A stretch of DNA of 64,000 nucleotides, from the NCBI RefSeq assembly GCF_005502885.1, contig NZ_SCMR01000002.1, positions 271,446-335,445 on the forward strand. The letters run 5' to 3'. The stretch comes from Microbacterium sp. 2FI (GTDB lineage Bacteria > Actinomycetota > Actinomycetes > Actinomycetales > Microbacteriaceae). The position numbers and the translations under genes were made by a program. Position 1 is the stretch's first letter. The number at the start of each line of letters is the position of its first letter. Below, piece by piece: positions 16,698 to 24,666 of this stretch. The notes beneath the pieces are model-generated. The model searched no databases, had not been told where the DNA came from, and worked only from the letters and a program-made list of their open reading frames with translations.

Positions 16698-17255
16698 ATG
16701 TCCACCGAATCCGCAGCCGAGAAGTCGGCAGTCAACGGTATCCGCACGGCACTCGGCGTGGGCGGCGTCCTCGCCGTCATCGTCGGTATCCTCATCCTCG
16801 TCTGGCCCGGCAAGACCGCCATGGTCGTCGCCGCCATCATCGCGATCTACGCCATCGCCGCAGGTCTCGTCTACGCGGGCCTCGGCATCTTCTCCAAGAC
16901 CAAGGGCGGCTGGGCCCGCGTCGGGCACATCGCGCTCGGCGTGCTTTTCATCATCGCCGGCGTCATCGCGATGTTCAACCTCGGCGCCGCCACCGCGTGG
17001 CTCGCCGTGTTCATCGGCATCCTCGTCGGAATCATGTGGATCGTCGAAGGAATCGTGTCGCTCTCGACGCTGGGCGACGCGAGCTCGAAGGGCTGGACGA
17101 TCTTCTTCGCCATCCTGAGCATCATCGCCGGCATCCTGGTGCTCTTCTCCCCCGTGTGGGGCGTCGTGGTGCTGTGGTGGATCCTCGGCATCTCGCTCAT
17201 CGTGCTCGGCATCATCAACGTCATTCGCGCCTTCACCTTCAAGGGCGACATCTGA
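16698..17255 (+). CDS. HdeD/DUF308 family membrane protein
   Basis: The 185-residue protein has six predicted helices arranged as three DUF308 hairpin repeats (LGVGGVLAVIVGILILVWPGKTA, FIIAGVIAMFNLGAATAWLAVFIG, ILSIIAGILVLFSPVWGVVVLWW). HdeD-type proteins are inner-membrane proteins linked to acid or envelope stress in other bacteria. AGAAAGGA stands before the ATG and a perfect terminator follows, so the gene is monocistronic. A possible -10 box TAAGAT is at 16650-16655. Confidence 0.9.
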   Translation: MSTESAAEKSAVNGIRTALGVGGVLAVIVGILILVWPGKTAMVVAAIIAIYAIAAGLVYAGLGIFSKTKGGWARVGHIALGVLFIIAGVIAMFNLGAATAWLAVFIGILVGIMWIVEGIVSLSTLGDASSKGWTIFFAILSIIAGILVLFSPVWGVVVLWWILGISLIVLGIINVIRAFTFKGDI

Positions 17256-17270
17256 CACACGCATCACACA

Positions 17271-17302
17271 GGAAACGCCCCGGAGAGATCCGGGGCGTTT
17301 CC
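17271..17302 (+). terminator. Rho-independent terminator after the HdeD gene
   Basis: GGAAACGCCCCGG (17271-17283) and CCGGGGCGTTTCC (17290-17302) pair perfectly over 13 bp around AGAGAT. The hairpin is symmetric and may also serve the convergent peptidase gene. Confidence 0.9.
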
Positions 17303-17324
17303 CATTGGCTCGAAGGCGTCGGCG

Positions 17325-19310
17325 TCAGCTGACGGGGAGCTTGCGCTCCCACCAGTCGAGCACCGCGGCGAAGCGCTCGACGCGGTGACGCGGCTGGCCC
17401 GAGCGGGTGAGCTCGTGGTTCTCGCCCGGGAAGACCAGCATCTCGGCATCCGTCCCCTGGCGTTTGAGCGCCGAGTAGTACCGTGTCGCCTGCTCCAGCG
17501 GGCACCGATAGTCGAGCTCGGAGTGCAGCACCAGCGTGGGGGTCGTGACCTGATCAACCACCGCCATCGGGCTCTGACGCGCGATGTCGGCCTCGGTCAC
17601 CCCGACGTACTCGTCACCGAAGAACGACCCGATGTCGCTGGTGCCCTGGAAGGACTGCGGCTCGAGGAACCCGCGCTCGACGATCGCGCCGGCGAAGCGG
17701 TGGTCGTGCGCGATGACCCACGCGGTGAGGTAGCCGCCGTACGAGCCGCCCATGACGCCGACCCGGTCGCCGTCGAGACGCCCGTCCGCCGCGACCGCCC
17801 CGTCGAGGAAATCGATGACGTCGGCGAAGTCGAGGGTTCCCATCGCCTGGCGGATGCTGCGCCCGTGGGCGCGGCCGTAGCCGGCCGATCCGCGGGGATT
17901 GCAGTACACCACGGCGTAGCCCGCGTCGACGAGCACTTGCGTCTCATCGAAGAGGTGGATGCCGTATGAGGCGTAGGGTCCGCCGTGGATCTGGAGGATC
18001 ACCGGGAAGGGACCTTCGCCCTCGGGCGCCGCGACCCAGCCGTGGACCGGATAGCCGTCGCGGCCGGCAACGGTGAGTTCGCTCGGCGTCGCGATGACGG
18101 ATGCCGCGGCCCGCGCTCCGAACGCGGTCACCGTGCGGGCGGTGCCCTCGTCGATCAGCACGAGCTCGCCGAACGAATCGGGAGTCGCGACCGCGGCGAC
18201 GATGCGCTCGCCCGCCGTGGCGTGTCCGGCGACCTCGACGTCGCCGCCGAGGACCTCGTCGATCTCCCCCGTGCGCGAGACGCGCAGCAGGTGCACGCGG
18301 CCGCGCGCGCGGTGCTGGACGAGGAAGTCGTCGCCCGCGGCCGAGAGGTGGCTGCCCACCTCGCCGAGATCGATGGTCTCGGCGTCGGTGAGCGCGCGCG
18401 GACCGTCGGGCTCGACCAGCCACACGCCGACGCCCGGCGCGATGAAGTCGACGCCCGCGCCGACCTCGTGCGCGAGGACGGCGATCGTGCCCTCCTCGGC
18501 CACCGCGATGTCGACGAGCGAGAGCCCGGCATCCGCTCCGAGCACGTCGCGCGAACCCGAGCCGTCGACGGCGACCGCGATGATGCGGTTGCGAAGGTCG
18601 CGCCGCAGCGGCTCGATCTCGTCGGGGACCGTGAGCACCTCGGAGCCGTCGGCCGTGAAGACGACGCCGCCGTGCGATGTCGATCCTGTCGTGAGCGCCG
18701 TCGCGGTCGCCGCGACCACGGGGCGCACGGGGGCGGTCTCGGCCTCGGCGCGCACCGCCGGGGCCGCGTCGTAGAACGGTTCGGCATCGGTGGCCGGGAC
18801 CGCGATCACGAAGACGTGGGCGGGGCGGTCGGCGAGGTAGCCGAGGCCGTTGGCGTGCCAGCGGATTCCCGTGACGCGCCGGGGCGCCTCGGCCGCGGCA
18901 TCCAATCCCTCGACCGAGCCGTAGCGGCCCGGCTCCGGGACGCGCGCCAGGAAGGCGAGGGTCCTGCCGTCCGGCGACCAGGCGAACCCCTCGACGCCGA
19001 TCGGCGCATCGGTGGCCTGCATGGGTTCCCCACCGGTCGCATCGACGACGAAGATCTGCGGCCGCTTCTTGGCGTCGCCGCGGAGGAACGCGATGCGCGC
19101 ACCGTCGGGCGACAGGCGCGGCGCGGCATCCGCTGTTCCCCGCGTCAGCCGACGCGGCGTGCCATCGGGCAGGTCGACGCGCCACACCTGGCCGACCGCG
19201 CGGTTGGCGACGAGATCCGGGCGCGACGTCGCGAAGACGGCGAACGAGGCGTCAGGGGCGATGTCGGGGCGTCCGACCGAGACGAGGGTGTCGATGTCGC
19301 CGGCGCGCAT
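17325..19310 (-). CDS. S9 family (prolyl oligopeptidase-type) peptidase
   Basis: This 661-residue serine peptidase has an N-terminal beta-propeller of about 400 residues with WD40/TolB-like blades (APRLSPDGARIAFLRGD, GFAWSPDGRTLAFLAR) and a C-terminal alpha/beta-hydrolase domain. The catalytic triad is visible: S523 in GGSYGGY, D600 in HSELDYRCP and H632 in GENHELTRSG. No signal peptide is evident, so it probably degrades peptides in the cytoplasm, in the manner of acylaminoacyl peptidases. It follows the SDR gene with only 3 bases between and is probably cotranscribed with it. Confidence 0.95.
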   Translation of the reverse strand: MRAGDIDTLVSVGRPDIAPDASFAVFATSRPDLVANRAVGQVWRVDLPDGTPRRLTRGTADAAPRLSPDGARIAFLRGDAKKRPQIFVVDATGGEPMQATDAPIGVEGFAWSPDGRTLAFLARVPEPGRYGSVEGLDAAAEAPRRVTGIRWHANGLGYLADRPAHVFVIAVPATDAEPFYDAAPAVRAEAETAPVRPVVAATATALTTGSTSHGGVVFTADGSEVLTVPDEIEPLRRDLRNRIIAVAVDGSGSRDVLGADAGLSLVDIAVAEEGTIAVLAHEVGAGVDFIAPGVGVWLVEPDGPRALTDAETIDLGEVGSHLSAAGDDFLVQHRARGRVHLLRVSRTGEIDEVLGGDVEVAGHATAGERIVAAVATPDSFGELVLIDEGTARTVTAFGARAAASVIATPSELTVAGRDGYPVHGWVAAPEGEGPFPVILQIHGGPYASYGIHLFDETQVLVDAGYAVVYCNPRGSAGYGRAHGRSIRQAMGTLDFADVIDFLDGAVAADGRLDGDRVGVMGGSYGGYLTAWVIAHDHRFAGAIVERGFLEPQSFQGTSDIGSFFGDEYVGVTEADIARQSPMAVVDQVTTPTLVLHSELDYRCPLEQATRYYSALKRQGTDAEMLVFPGENHELTRSGQPRHRVERFAAVLDWWERKLPVS

Positions 19311-19313
19311 CGC

Positions 19314-20078
19314 TCACTCCCCCGCGAACGAGCCGGTCTCGCCGACGAGGCGGGTGTTCTCGGCCGGGATGTCGTCGACCGCTGCGCGGGCGACTTCGGC
19401 AGCGAACTCCGACACGTTGTAGAGCTTTCCGGCATCCTCACGGCGCGCGGCGATCGCTCCCGGGTTCGCGCGCTCGAGGAGCGTCGCGGTGATCGTGCCC
19501 TCGATCATGTCGCCCGAGACCACGACGAAGCCGATGCCGCGCTCGACGAGGGCCGGGATCCGCTCGCGCAGGGCGTCCTCGCCCGCCCGCTTGGACAGGG
19601 CGACCGGCTCGTACTCGGGCATGGTGGGTGTGGTGCGGATGAAGTGGGCCTGGTGGCTGGTGACGAACACGACCCGAGAGCCTTCGCCGAGCAGCGGGAC
19701 CGCGGTCTCGAGGACGTTCACCTGGGCGTCGCGATTGAGCTTGAGCGCATAGTCCGCGGCCATGCCGGCTTCCATGCCGCCCGAGGCATTGAGCACGAGG
19801 ATGTCGAGGCGCCCGAACGTGCGCTCAACCTCGGCGAACATGGCCTTGACCGACTCCGGGTCGGTGAGGTCGGCGCCGACGACGAGCGCCTCGACGCCGA
19901 GCTGGCGCAGTTCCACCGCGAGCTTCTCGGCGCGCGGAGCCTTGTTGCGGAAGTTGATGACGACGTTCGCGCCGGCCTCGGCGAGATAGCGGACAGTGTC
20001 GGCGCCGATGCCGCGCGACGAGCCGGTCACGAGGGCGGTCTTGCCGCTGAGCGAGCCGTGTTCGAGGGTCTGAGACAT
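19314..20078 (-). CDS. SDR-family oxidoreductase with displaced catalytic Tyr
   Basis: The 254-residue Rossmann-fold protein has the NAD(P) motif TGSSRGIGADT (18-28), LVLNASGG and active-site S141 in FVTSHQAHF. The usual YxxxK is not formed: the lysine-like K163 in LSKRAGEDAL has V159 at the Tyr position, and the nearest Tyr is Y156 (EYEPVALSK). Either Y156 substitutes or the enzyme is not a standard dehydrogenase. It heads the two-gene unit with the S9 peptidase. Confidence 0.88.
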   Translation of the reverse strand: MSQTLEHGSLSGKTALVTGSSRGIGADTVRYLAEAGANVVINFRNKAPRAEKLAVELRQLGVEALVVGADLTDPESVKAMFAEVERTFGRLDILVLNASGGMEAGMAADYALKLNRDAQVNVLETAVPLLGEGSRVVFVTSHQAHFIRTTPTMPEYEPVALSKRAGEDALRERIPALVERGIGFVVVSGDMIEGTITATLLERANPGAIAARREDAGKLYNVSEFAAEVARAAVDDIPAENTRLVGETGSFAGE

Positions 20079-20085
20079 GCTCTCG

Positions 20086-20091
20086 ACCCTA
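20086..20091 (-). promoter_or_regulatory. -10 box of the SDR-peptidase unit, leaderless
   Basis: On the minus strand TAGGGT is followed by 7 nt and the ATG at 20078. Confidence 0.6.
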
Positions 20092-20152
20092 TCAACCGGG
20101 CTTCTGCGACCCAGTGTAGGGTTCCATCAAAGGACCGGCCGAAAGGATGGCG

Positions 20153-20656
20153 ATGCTGCCTGATCTCACTCAGTACATGTGGATCGCCTGGCTCGTGCTC
20201 GCATTGCTCTTCGTCATCATCGAGCTGCTCACGCTTGAGTTCACCTTCCTCATGCTCGCCGCCGGCGCCCTCATCGGCGGACTCGGCGTGAACCTCCTGG
20301 GCGGACCGTGGTGGCTGCAGATCGCCACCGCGGCGGTGCTGTCGGCCCTGCTGCTGTTCACCATCCGGCCGCTGCTGCTGAGGGCGCTCCACAAGGGCGA
20401 TGAGCCCGCGCGAACGAACGTCGATGCGCTGTACGGCATGGGCGCGCGGGCGCTCGCTCCGTTCGTCGACGGATTCGGCTCGGTCAAGCTCGACAACGGC
20501 GAGACGTGGACCGCCAAGCTCACCGCTGACGCCGAGCCGCTCGGCGACAGCCTCGACGTCGGCGCGCGCATGACCGTGGTCACCGTGCTCGGCGCGACCG
20601 TCGAAGTCTCGCCCGTCCAGGCCCCCACCCCCGGAAAGGACCCCCTCGATGGTTGA
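20153..20656 (+). CDS. NfeD family membrane protein
   Basis: The 167-residue protein has hydrophobic helices at about 9-75 (WIAWLVLALLFVIIELLTLEF, FLMLAAGALIGGLGVNLLGG) followed by a soluble OB-fold domain (GMGARALAPF, GSVKLDNGETWTAKL, VVTVLGATVEVSPV). This is the short NfeD type that partners stomatins. Two ATGs compete; 20153 is preferred because GAAAGG ends 6 nt before it, whereas the ATG at 20147 overlaps that site. The stomatin gene overlaps its end by 8 bases. Confidence 0.9.
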   Translation: MLPDLTQYMWIAWLVLALLFVIIELLTLEFTFLMLAAGALIGGLGVNLLGGPWWLQIATAAVLSALLLFTIRPLLLRALHKGDEPARTNVDALYGMGARALAPFVDGFGSVKLDNGETWTAKLTADAEPLGDSLDVGARMTVVTVLGATVEVSPVQAPTPGKDPLDG

Positions 20657-21722
20657 CGTCGGAGCCTTCATCGGCCAGATCTTCGTGATCATCCTGCTGA
20701 TCGTCATAGCGATCTTCGTGATCGTGGTGATCTTCCGCTCGATCCGCATCATCCCGCAGGCGTACGCCGGCGTCGTGGAGCGCCTCGGCCGCTACCAGCG
20801 CACGCTGCAGCCGGGACTCAATCTGCTGGTGCCGTTCATCGACCGGCTCCGCCCCCTCGTCGACCTGCGCGAGACCGTCGTGTCGTTCCCGCCGCAGCCG
20901 GTCATCACCGAAGACAACCTCGTCGTCTCGATCGACACCGTCGTGTACTTCCAGGTCACCGACGCCCGGGCCGCGACCTACGAGATCGCCAACTATCTCG
21001 GCGCGGTCGAGCAGCTCACCACCACGACACTCCGCAACGTCGTCGGCGGCCTCAACCTCGAAGAGGCTCTGACCAGCCGCGACGAGATCAACGGCCAGTT
21101 GCGCATCGTGCTCGACGAAGCGACCGGCAAGTGGGGAATCCGCGTCAACCGCGTCGAGCTGAAGGCCATCGATCCGCCGCTCTCCATTCAGGACTCGATG
21201 GAGAAGCAGATGCGCGCCGAGCGCGACCGGCGTGCGGTGATCCTGACCTCTGAGGGGTCGAAGCAGTCGCAGATCCTCGAGGCCGAAGGCCGCCGTCAGG
21301 CCGACATCCTGCGGGCCGAAGGTGACAAGCAAGCTGCGATCCTGCGCGCGCAGGGCGAGTCCGAGGCGATCGAGATGGTGTTCTCCGCCATCCACAACGG
21401 CGACCCCGACCAGAAGCTGCTGGCCTACCAGTATCTCCAGACCCTTCCGAAGATCGCCGAGAGCGCGTCGAGCAAGCTGTGGATCATCCCGAGTGAACTC
21501 ACCGAGGCGCTCAAGGGCATCGGCGATGCCTTCGGCGGACGCGCGGAGCCCTCCGCGCCGCGTCCGCCGTCGGATCGCCCCCGGACCGAATCCGAGCGCT
21601 CCTCCTCCGCCGCCGAGGCCGTCGCCGCCGCGCGCGAGGCAGCGGCCGCCGCCGACGACATCGCATCGCAGGCCCGGGCGTCGACAGCCGGAGGGTCCGG
21701 CGAGCCCGCTCCGCGCCCCTGA
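20649..21722 (+). CDS. SPFH/stomatin-like membrane protein
   Basis: This 357-residue protein has an N-terminal membrane helix (QIFVIILLIVIAIFVIVVIF), the SPFH domain (IIPQAYAGVVERLGRYQRTLQPGLNL onward) and a long Glu/Arg/Ala coiled coil (ILEAEGRRQADILRAEGDKQ). The last 60 residues are low-complexity Ala/Ser/Pro. Stomatins form large rings that organise membrane microdomains and partner NfeD, encoded immediately upstream with overlapping ends. Confidence 0.93.
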   Translation: MVDVGAFIGQIFVIILLIVIAIFVIVVIFRSIRIIPQAYAGVVERLGRYQRTLQPGLNLLVPFIDRLRPLVDLRETVVSFPPQPVITEDNLVVSIDTVVYFQVTDARAATYEIANYLGAVEQLTTTTLRNVVGGLNLEEALTSRDEINGQLRIVLDEATGKWGIRVNRVELKAIDPPLSIQDSMEKQMRAERDRRAVILTSEGSKQSQILEAEGRRQADILRAEGDKQAAILRAQGESEAIEMVFSAIHNGDPDQKLLAYQYLQTLPKIAESASSKLWIIPSELTEALKGIGDAFGGRAEPSAPRPPSDRPRTESERSSSAAEAVAAAREAAAAADDIASQARASTAGGSGEPAPRP

Positions 21723-21754
21723 GCTCCGACCTCGGCGTCGAGAGGGCGCAGGCC

Positions 21755-22531
21755 ATGCATCCCTGGTTCATCGTCGGCGCGACGCCGCGCGTGCTCGCGC
21801 ATCGGGGTCTCGTGACGACGACGGATGCCGCCCACGGCGTCGTCGAGAACTCCTTCGCCGCGGTCGCCGCAGCGCACGGCGCCGGGGCGACGTACGTCGA
21901 GTCGGACTGCCACCTCACCGCCGACGGCACTGTCGTCCTCTTCCACGACGACGACCTGTCACGCGTGACCGGCGACCCGAGGCCGGTGTCGGATGTGCCG
22001 ATCGCACAGCTTGAGCGGCTCATGGCGCCGCTCGGCGGCCTGCTGACGCTCGAGCAGGCGCTCGGGGCTTTCCCCGACACCCGATTCAACCTGGATGTGA
22101 AGGCCGAGGACGCTGCGGTCCCCGTCGGCCGTCTCGTCGCCCGGCACGGCGAGCGGGTGCTGCTGACGAGCTTCTCCGACGATCGTCGCCGCATTGCGCT
22201 CGGCGCAGCAGAGGCCGAGGGCCGCGGCATCCGTCCCGCGACTTCCGCAGGAACCGCCACGATCCTGCGGCTTCTCGCCGGGGTGTCGACGCGGTCCGAA
22301 CGGCTCGTCAGGCAGGCGCTCGCGGGCGTCGACGCCGTACAGGTGCCCGAGCGACGGCGGGGCCTGCGCATCGTTTCACCGCGGCTCGTCGAGGCCGTGC
22401 ACCGCCACGGCGTGGAGGTGCACGTGTGGACCGTGAACGATCCTGGGGACATGCGACGCCTCATCGGCATCGGCGTCGACGGGGTGGTCACCGACCGCGC
22501 CGATCTCGCCCTCGAGACCCTCGCGGACTGA
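21755..22531 (+). CDS. Glycerophosphodiester phosphodiesterase family protein
   Basis: The 258-residue TIM-barrel enzyme has the GDPD active site: H16-R17 (AHRG), E31 (ENS), E49 and D51 (VESDCHLTADG) and H64 (FHDDDLSRVTG). It should release glycerol 3-phosphate from deacylated phospholipids. No signal peptide is seen, so it is probably cytosolic. It lies 32 bases after the stomatin gene in the same direction, with GAGAGGGCG before the ATG, and may be its third operon partner. Confidence 0.93.
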   Translation: MHPWFIVGATPRVLAHRGLVTTTDAAHGVVENSFAAVAAAHGAGATYVESDCHLTADGTVVLFHDDDLSRVTGDPRPVSDVPIAQLERLMAPLGGLLTLEQALGAFPDTRFNLDVKAEDAAVPVGRLVARHGERVLLTSFSDDRRRIALGAAEAEGRGIRPATSAGTATILRLLAGVSTRSERLVRQALAGVDAVQVPERRRGLRIVSPRLVEAVHRHGVEVHVWTVNDPGDMRRLIGIGVDGVVTDRADLALETLAD

Positions 22532-22632
22532 CAATCGTCGCCCCACGGCGGCCCCGCTGTGCATCGACTGTGAATGTACGCGAATGCCGACCGAATCGTG
22601 CCCGTTCGGATGATCCGCACAGGTGACTTCGT

Positions 22633-22638
22633 TATACC
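22633..22638 (+). promoter_or_regulatory. -10 box of rbpA
   Basis: TATACC, close to the strong consensus, stands 25 nt before the ATG at 22664. Unlike its leaderless neighbours the gene has a leader with GAGAGGA. Confidence 0.6.
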
Positions 22639-22663
22639 TGAACAGCGACGAGAGGACCACACA

Positions 22664-23047
22664 ATGGCAGACCGCAGTCTGCGCGGCATCCGACTCGGCG
22701 CCCAGAGCCTACAGAGCGAAGAGGGCGTCGTGTTCCATGAACGCGCACAGCACATCTATTCCTGCACGTCCTGCGGACGTGACACCACACTGACTTTCGC
22801 AGCCGACGCCGAGGTTCCCGAGGCGTGGGAGTGCCGCACGTGCGGCGCCGAGGCGCTGCTGCGCATCGGCGACGGCCACGCGACCGTCGACCACTCGGGC
22901 GACAAGGTCCCACGCAGCCACTGGGACATGCTGCTCGAGCGCCGCACGCTTCCCGAGCTCGAAGAGCTCCTGGAAGAGCGCCTCGCCTACGTCCGCGCCC
23001 GCCGCGGCGCCGGTGAAGACGTCGCGGTCGAGAAGATCAGCGCCTGA
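22664..23047 (+). CDS. rbpA: RNA polymerase-binding protein RbpA
   Basis: This 127-residue essential actinobacterial transcription factor stabilises open complexes with housekeeping sigma factors. The N-terminal tail (residues 1-26, SLRGIRLGAQSLQSEEGV), the core with two CxxC pairs (CTSC, CRTC) and the C-terminal sigma-interaction helix (RSHWDMLLERRTLPELEELLEERL) are all present. GAGAGGA precedes the ATG by about 8 nt. A strong hairpin 25 bases past the stop, inside the 3' end of lnt, probably terminates it. Confidence 0.97.
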   Translation: MADRSLRGIRLGAQSLQSEEGVVFHERAQHIYSCTSCGRDTTLTFAADAEVPEAWECRTCGAEALLRIGDGHATVDHSGDKVPRSHWDMLLERRTLPELEELLEERLAYVRARRGAGEDVAVEKISA

Positions 23048-23056
23048 TCCCACCGA

Positions 23057-24634
23057 TCAGTCGATCTGCGTGACGCCGGCCCCTTCGGGGGTCGGCGTCT
23101 TCGCGTTCCGGCGGCGCATCACGGCCACGCCGATCCCGAGCGCGATGAGGGCCACGGCGCTCCCCCACCCGAGCACCGCCTTCACCGCCGGTCCGATCAC
23201 GACAGCCGGCGTCAGCCCCGTGCGCAGGGGCACCTCGGTCAGCATGTGGCCGGCCACATCGGCCGGGAGACCGTCGAGAGTCGTGCCGTCGGGCGCCATC
23301 ACCTGACTCGTGCCGACGGTCGACAGGTTCACCACCGATCGCCCCGTCTCGATCCCGCGCATCCGGGCGAAGGCGAGCTGCTGAAGATTCTCGTCGGTGT
23401 CGCGGAAGTCGGCGTTGTTCGTCTGGAACATGTAGACCTGGGCGCCGGCTTCGGCACCCTCCCAGATCACGTCGTCGTAGATGACGTCGAAGCAGATCGC
23501 GAGGCCGACTCCGACGCCGTCGACGTCGAAGAACGGCGGGTTGGTGCCCGGGGTGTACTCCCGCTGGATGAGGCCGATCAGATCGGGCACGATCGCCTCG
23601 AAGAACCACCGGTCGGGCACGTACTCCCCCATCGGCACGGGGTTCGCCTTGTCGTGCAGCTGCACGGCGCCCTCGCCGGCCACCCACAGCATCGACGTGT
23701 TGAAGGTGTCGTCCCCGCGCGTCGTCGCGGCGTTGACGATCAGCGGAGCGTCCGCTCGCGTCGAGAGCTCGTCGAGCACCGCTGCCGTGCCCTCGTTCTC
23801 GAGCGGATCCGAGTCGATCCCGCCCTCGGGCCACAGCAGCACGTCCATCTCTTCACCGAGGAGCGGAGCGGATGCCGCCAGCTGGGCGTTCAGCACGGCG
23901 TTGCGCGTCCGCTCGTCGAAGTAGCCCGAGGGCCCGTTGCCCTGCGCGCTGCCGACGCGCATCGTGCCGGCCGGCGTGGTCGGGAAGGCGGGGACGACGA
24001 GCAGGAGGGCCGCGAGACCGACGGCCGGCAGAGCGGTGCGCACATCCCGCCAGCGGGCGAGGCGCAGCCATTCGATGACGGCGGCAGTGAAAGCGACCAT
24101 GAGGAAGGTGAGCCCGGCGACGCCGACCCACGACGCGAGGTGCGCCAGCGGGCTCTCGGACTGGCTCATCCCGAGGCGGCCCCACGGGAAGCCCGTGTAC
24201 GGCCACGAGCCCATGAAGAGCTCACGGGCCGTCCAGAGCCCAGCGACCAGCAGCGGCAGCACGGTCAGCTGCACCCAGCGCGACGGGAGCACCTGCGGCA
24301 TCCATCGATACGCCAGGGCGATGGGGATGGAGCCGACCGCCATGAAGACGGTCTCGAGGCCGGCGAGGGCGAACCACGGGACGACACCGAGGTAGCGGGT
24401 GATCCACATGATGTGGATCAGGTGGAACGAGGCGCCGAAGGCGAACCCGACGAGGACGGCACCCCACACCGAGCGACCGATCAGCGACACCAGCGCGAAA
24501 GCGACTCCGACGAAGGCGAGGGGCCACCAGCCGACGGAGGGGAAGGCGAGATCGAGCACCGCTCCGCCGACGACGGCCCCGACGACGGCGAGCCACAGTG
24601 GGACGAGAGGGCGCGGGCGCGCGGCGAGGGGCAC
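23057..24634 (-). CDS. lnt: Apolipoprotein N-acyltransferase
   Basis: The 525-residue membrane enzyme adds the third acyl chain to lipoproteins. About six N-terminal helices occupy residues 1-190, then the nitrilase-fold periplasmic domain carries the triad E270 (WPEGG), K329 (HDKANPVPMGEYVP) and C381 (AICFDVIYDD), and a final helix near 495 anchors the C-terminus. It lacks the fused polyprenol-phosphate-mannose synthase domain seen in mycobacterial Ppm1, and no such gene lies beside it. GTG start, leaderless. Confidence 0.95.
   Translation of the reverse strand: MPLAARPRPLVPLWLAVVGAVVGGAVLDLAFPSVGWWPLAFVGVAFALVSLIGRSVWGAVLVGFAFGASFHLIHIMWITRYLGVVPWFALAGLETVFMAVGSIPIALAYRWMPQVLPSRWVQLTVLPLLVAGLWTARELFMGSWPYTGFPWGRLGMSQSESPLAHLASWVGVAGLTFLMVAFTAAVIEWLRLARWRDVRTALPAVGLAALLLVVPAFPTTPAGTMRVGSAQGNGPSGYFDERTRNAVLNAQLAASAPLLGEEMDVLLWPEGGIDSDPLENEGTAAVLDELSTRADAPLIVNAATTRGDDTFNTSMLWVAGEGAVQLHDKANPVPMGEYVPDRWFFEAIVPDLIGLIQREYTPGTNPPFFDVDGVGVGLAICFDVIYDDVIWEGAEAGAQVYMFQTNNADFRDTDENLQQLAFARMRGIETGRSVVNLSTVGTSQVMAPDGTTLDGLPADVAGHMLTEVPLRTGLTPAVVIGPAVKAVLGWGSAVALIALGIGVAVMRRRNAKTPTPEGAGVTQID
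23072..23099 (+). terminator. rbpA terminator embedded in the 3' end of lnt
   Basis: GACGCCGGCCCC (23072-23083) pairs with GGGGTCGGCGTC (23088-23099) around a TTCG tetraloop (12 bp, one G-U), followed by TTCG. It starts 25 bases after the rbpA stop and codes for the last residues of Lnt on the other strand. Confidence 0.75.
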
Positions 24635-24641
24635 GGAATCC

Positions 24642-24647
24642 ACCCTA
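24642..24647 (-). promoter_or_regulatory. -10 box of lnt, leaderless
   Basis: On the minus strand TAGGGT is followed by 7 nt and the GTG at 24634. It occupies the 32-base gap after helY, so lnt has its own start. Confidence 0.6.
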
Positions 24648-24666
24648 AGCGAGCGGCACCGGGCGG

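Noticed and set aside
17985..20291. A 768-codon plus-strand frame across the S9 peptidase and SDR genes.
   Set aside because: It is the complement of two well-supported minus-strand genes and has no recognisable protein features.
22532..22663. A riboswitch or small RNA in the leader before rbpA.
   Set aside because: The 132 bases contain a TATACC promoter but no conserved riboswitch core or strong structured element that I could recognise.
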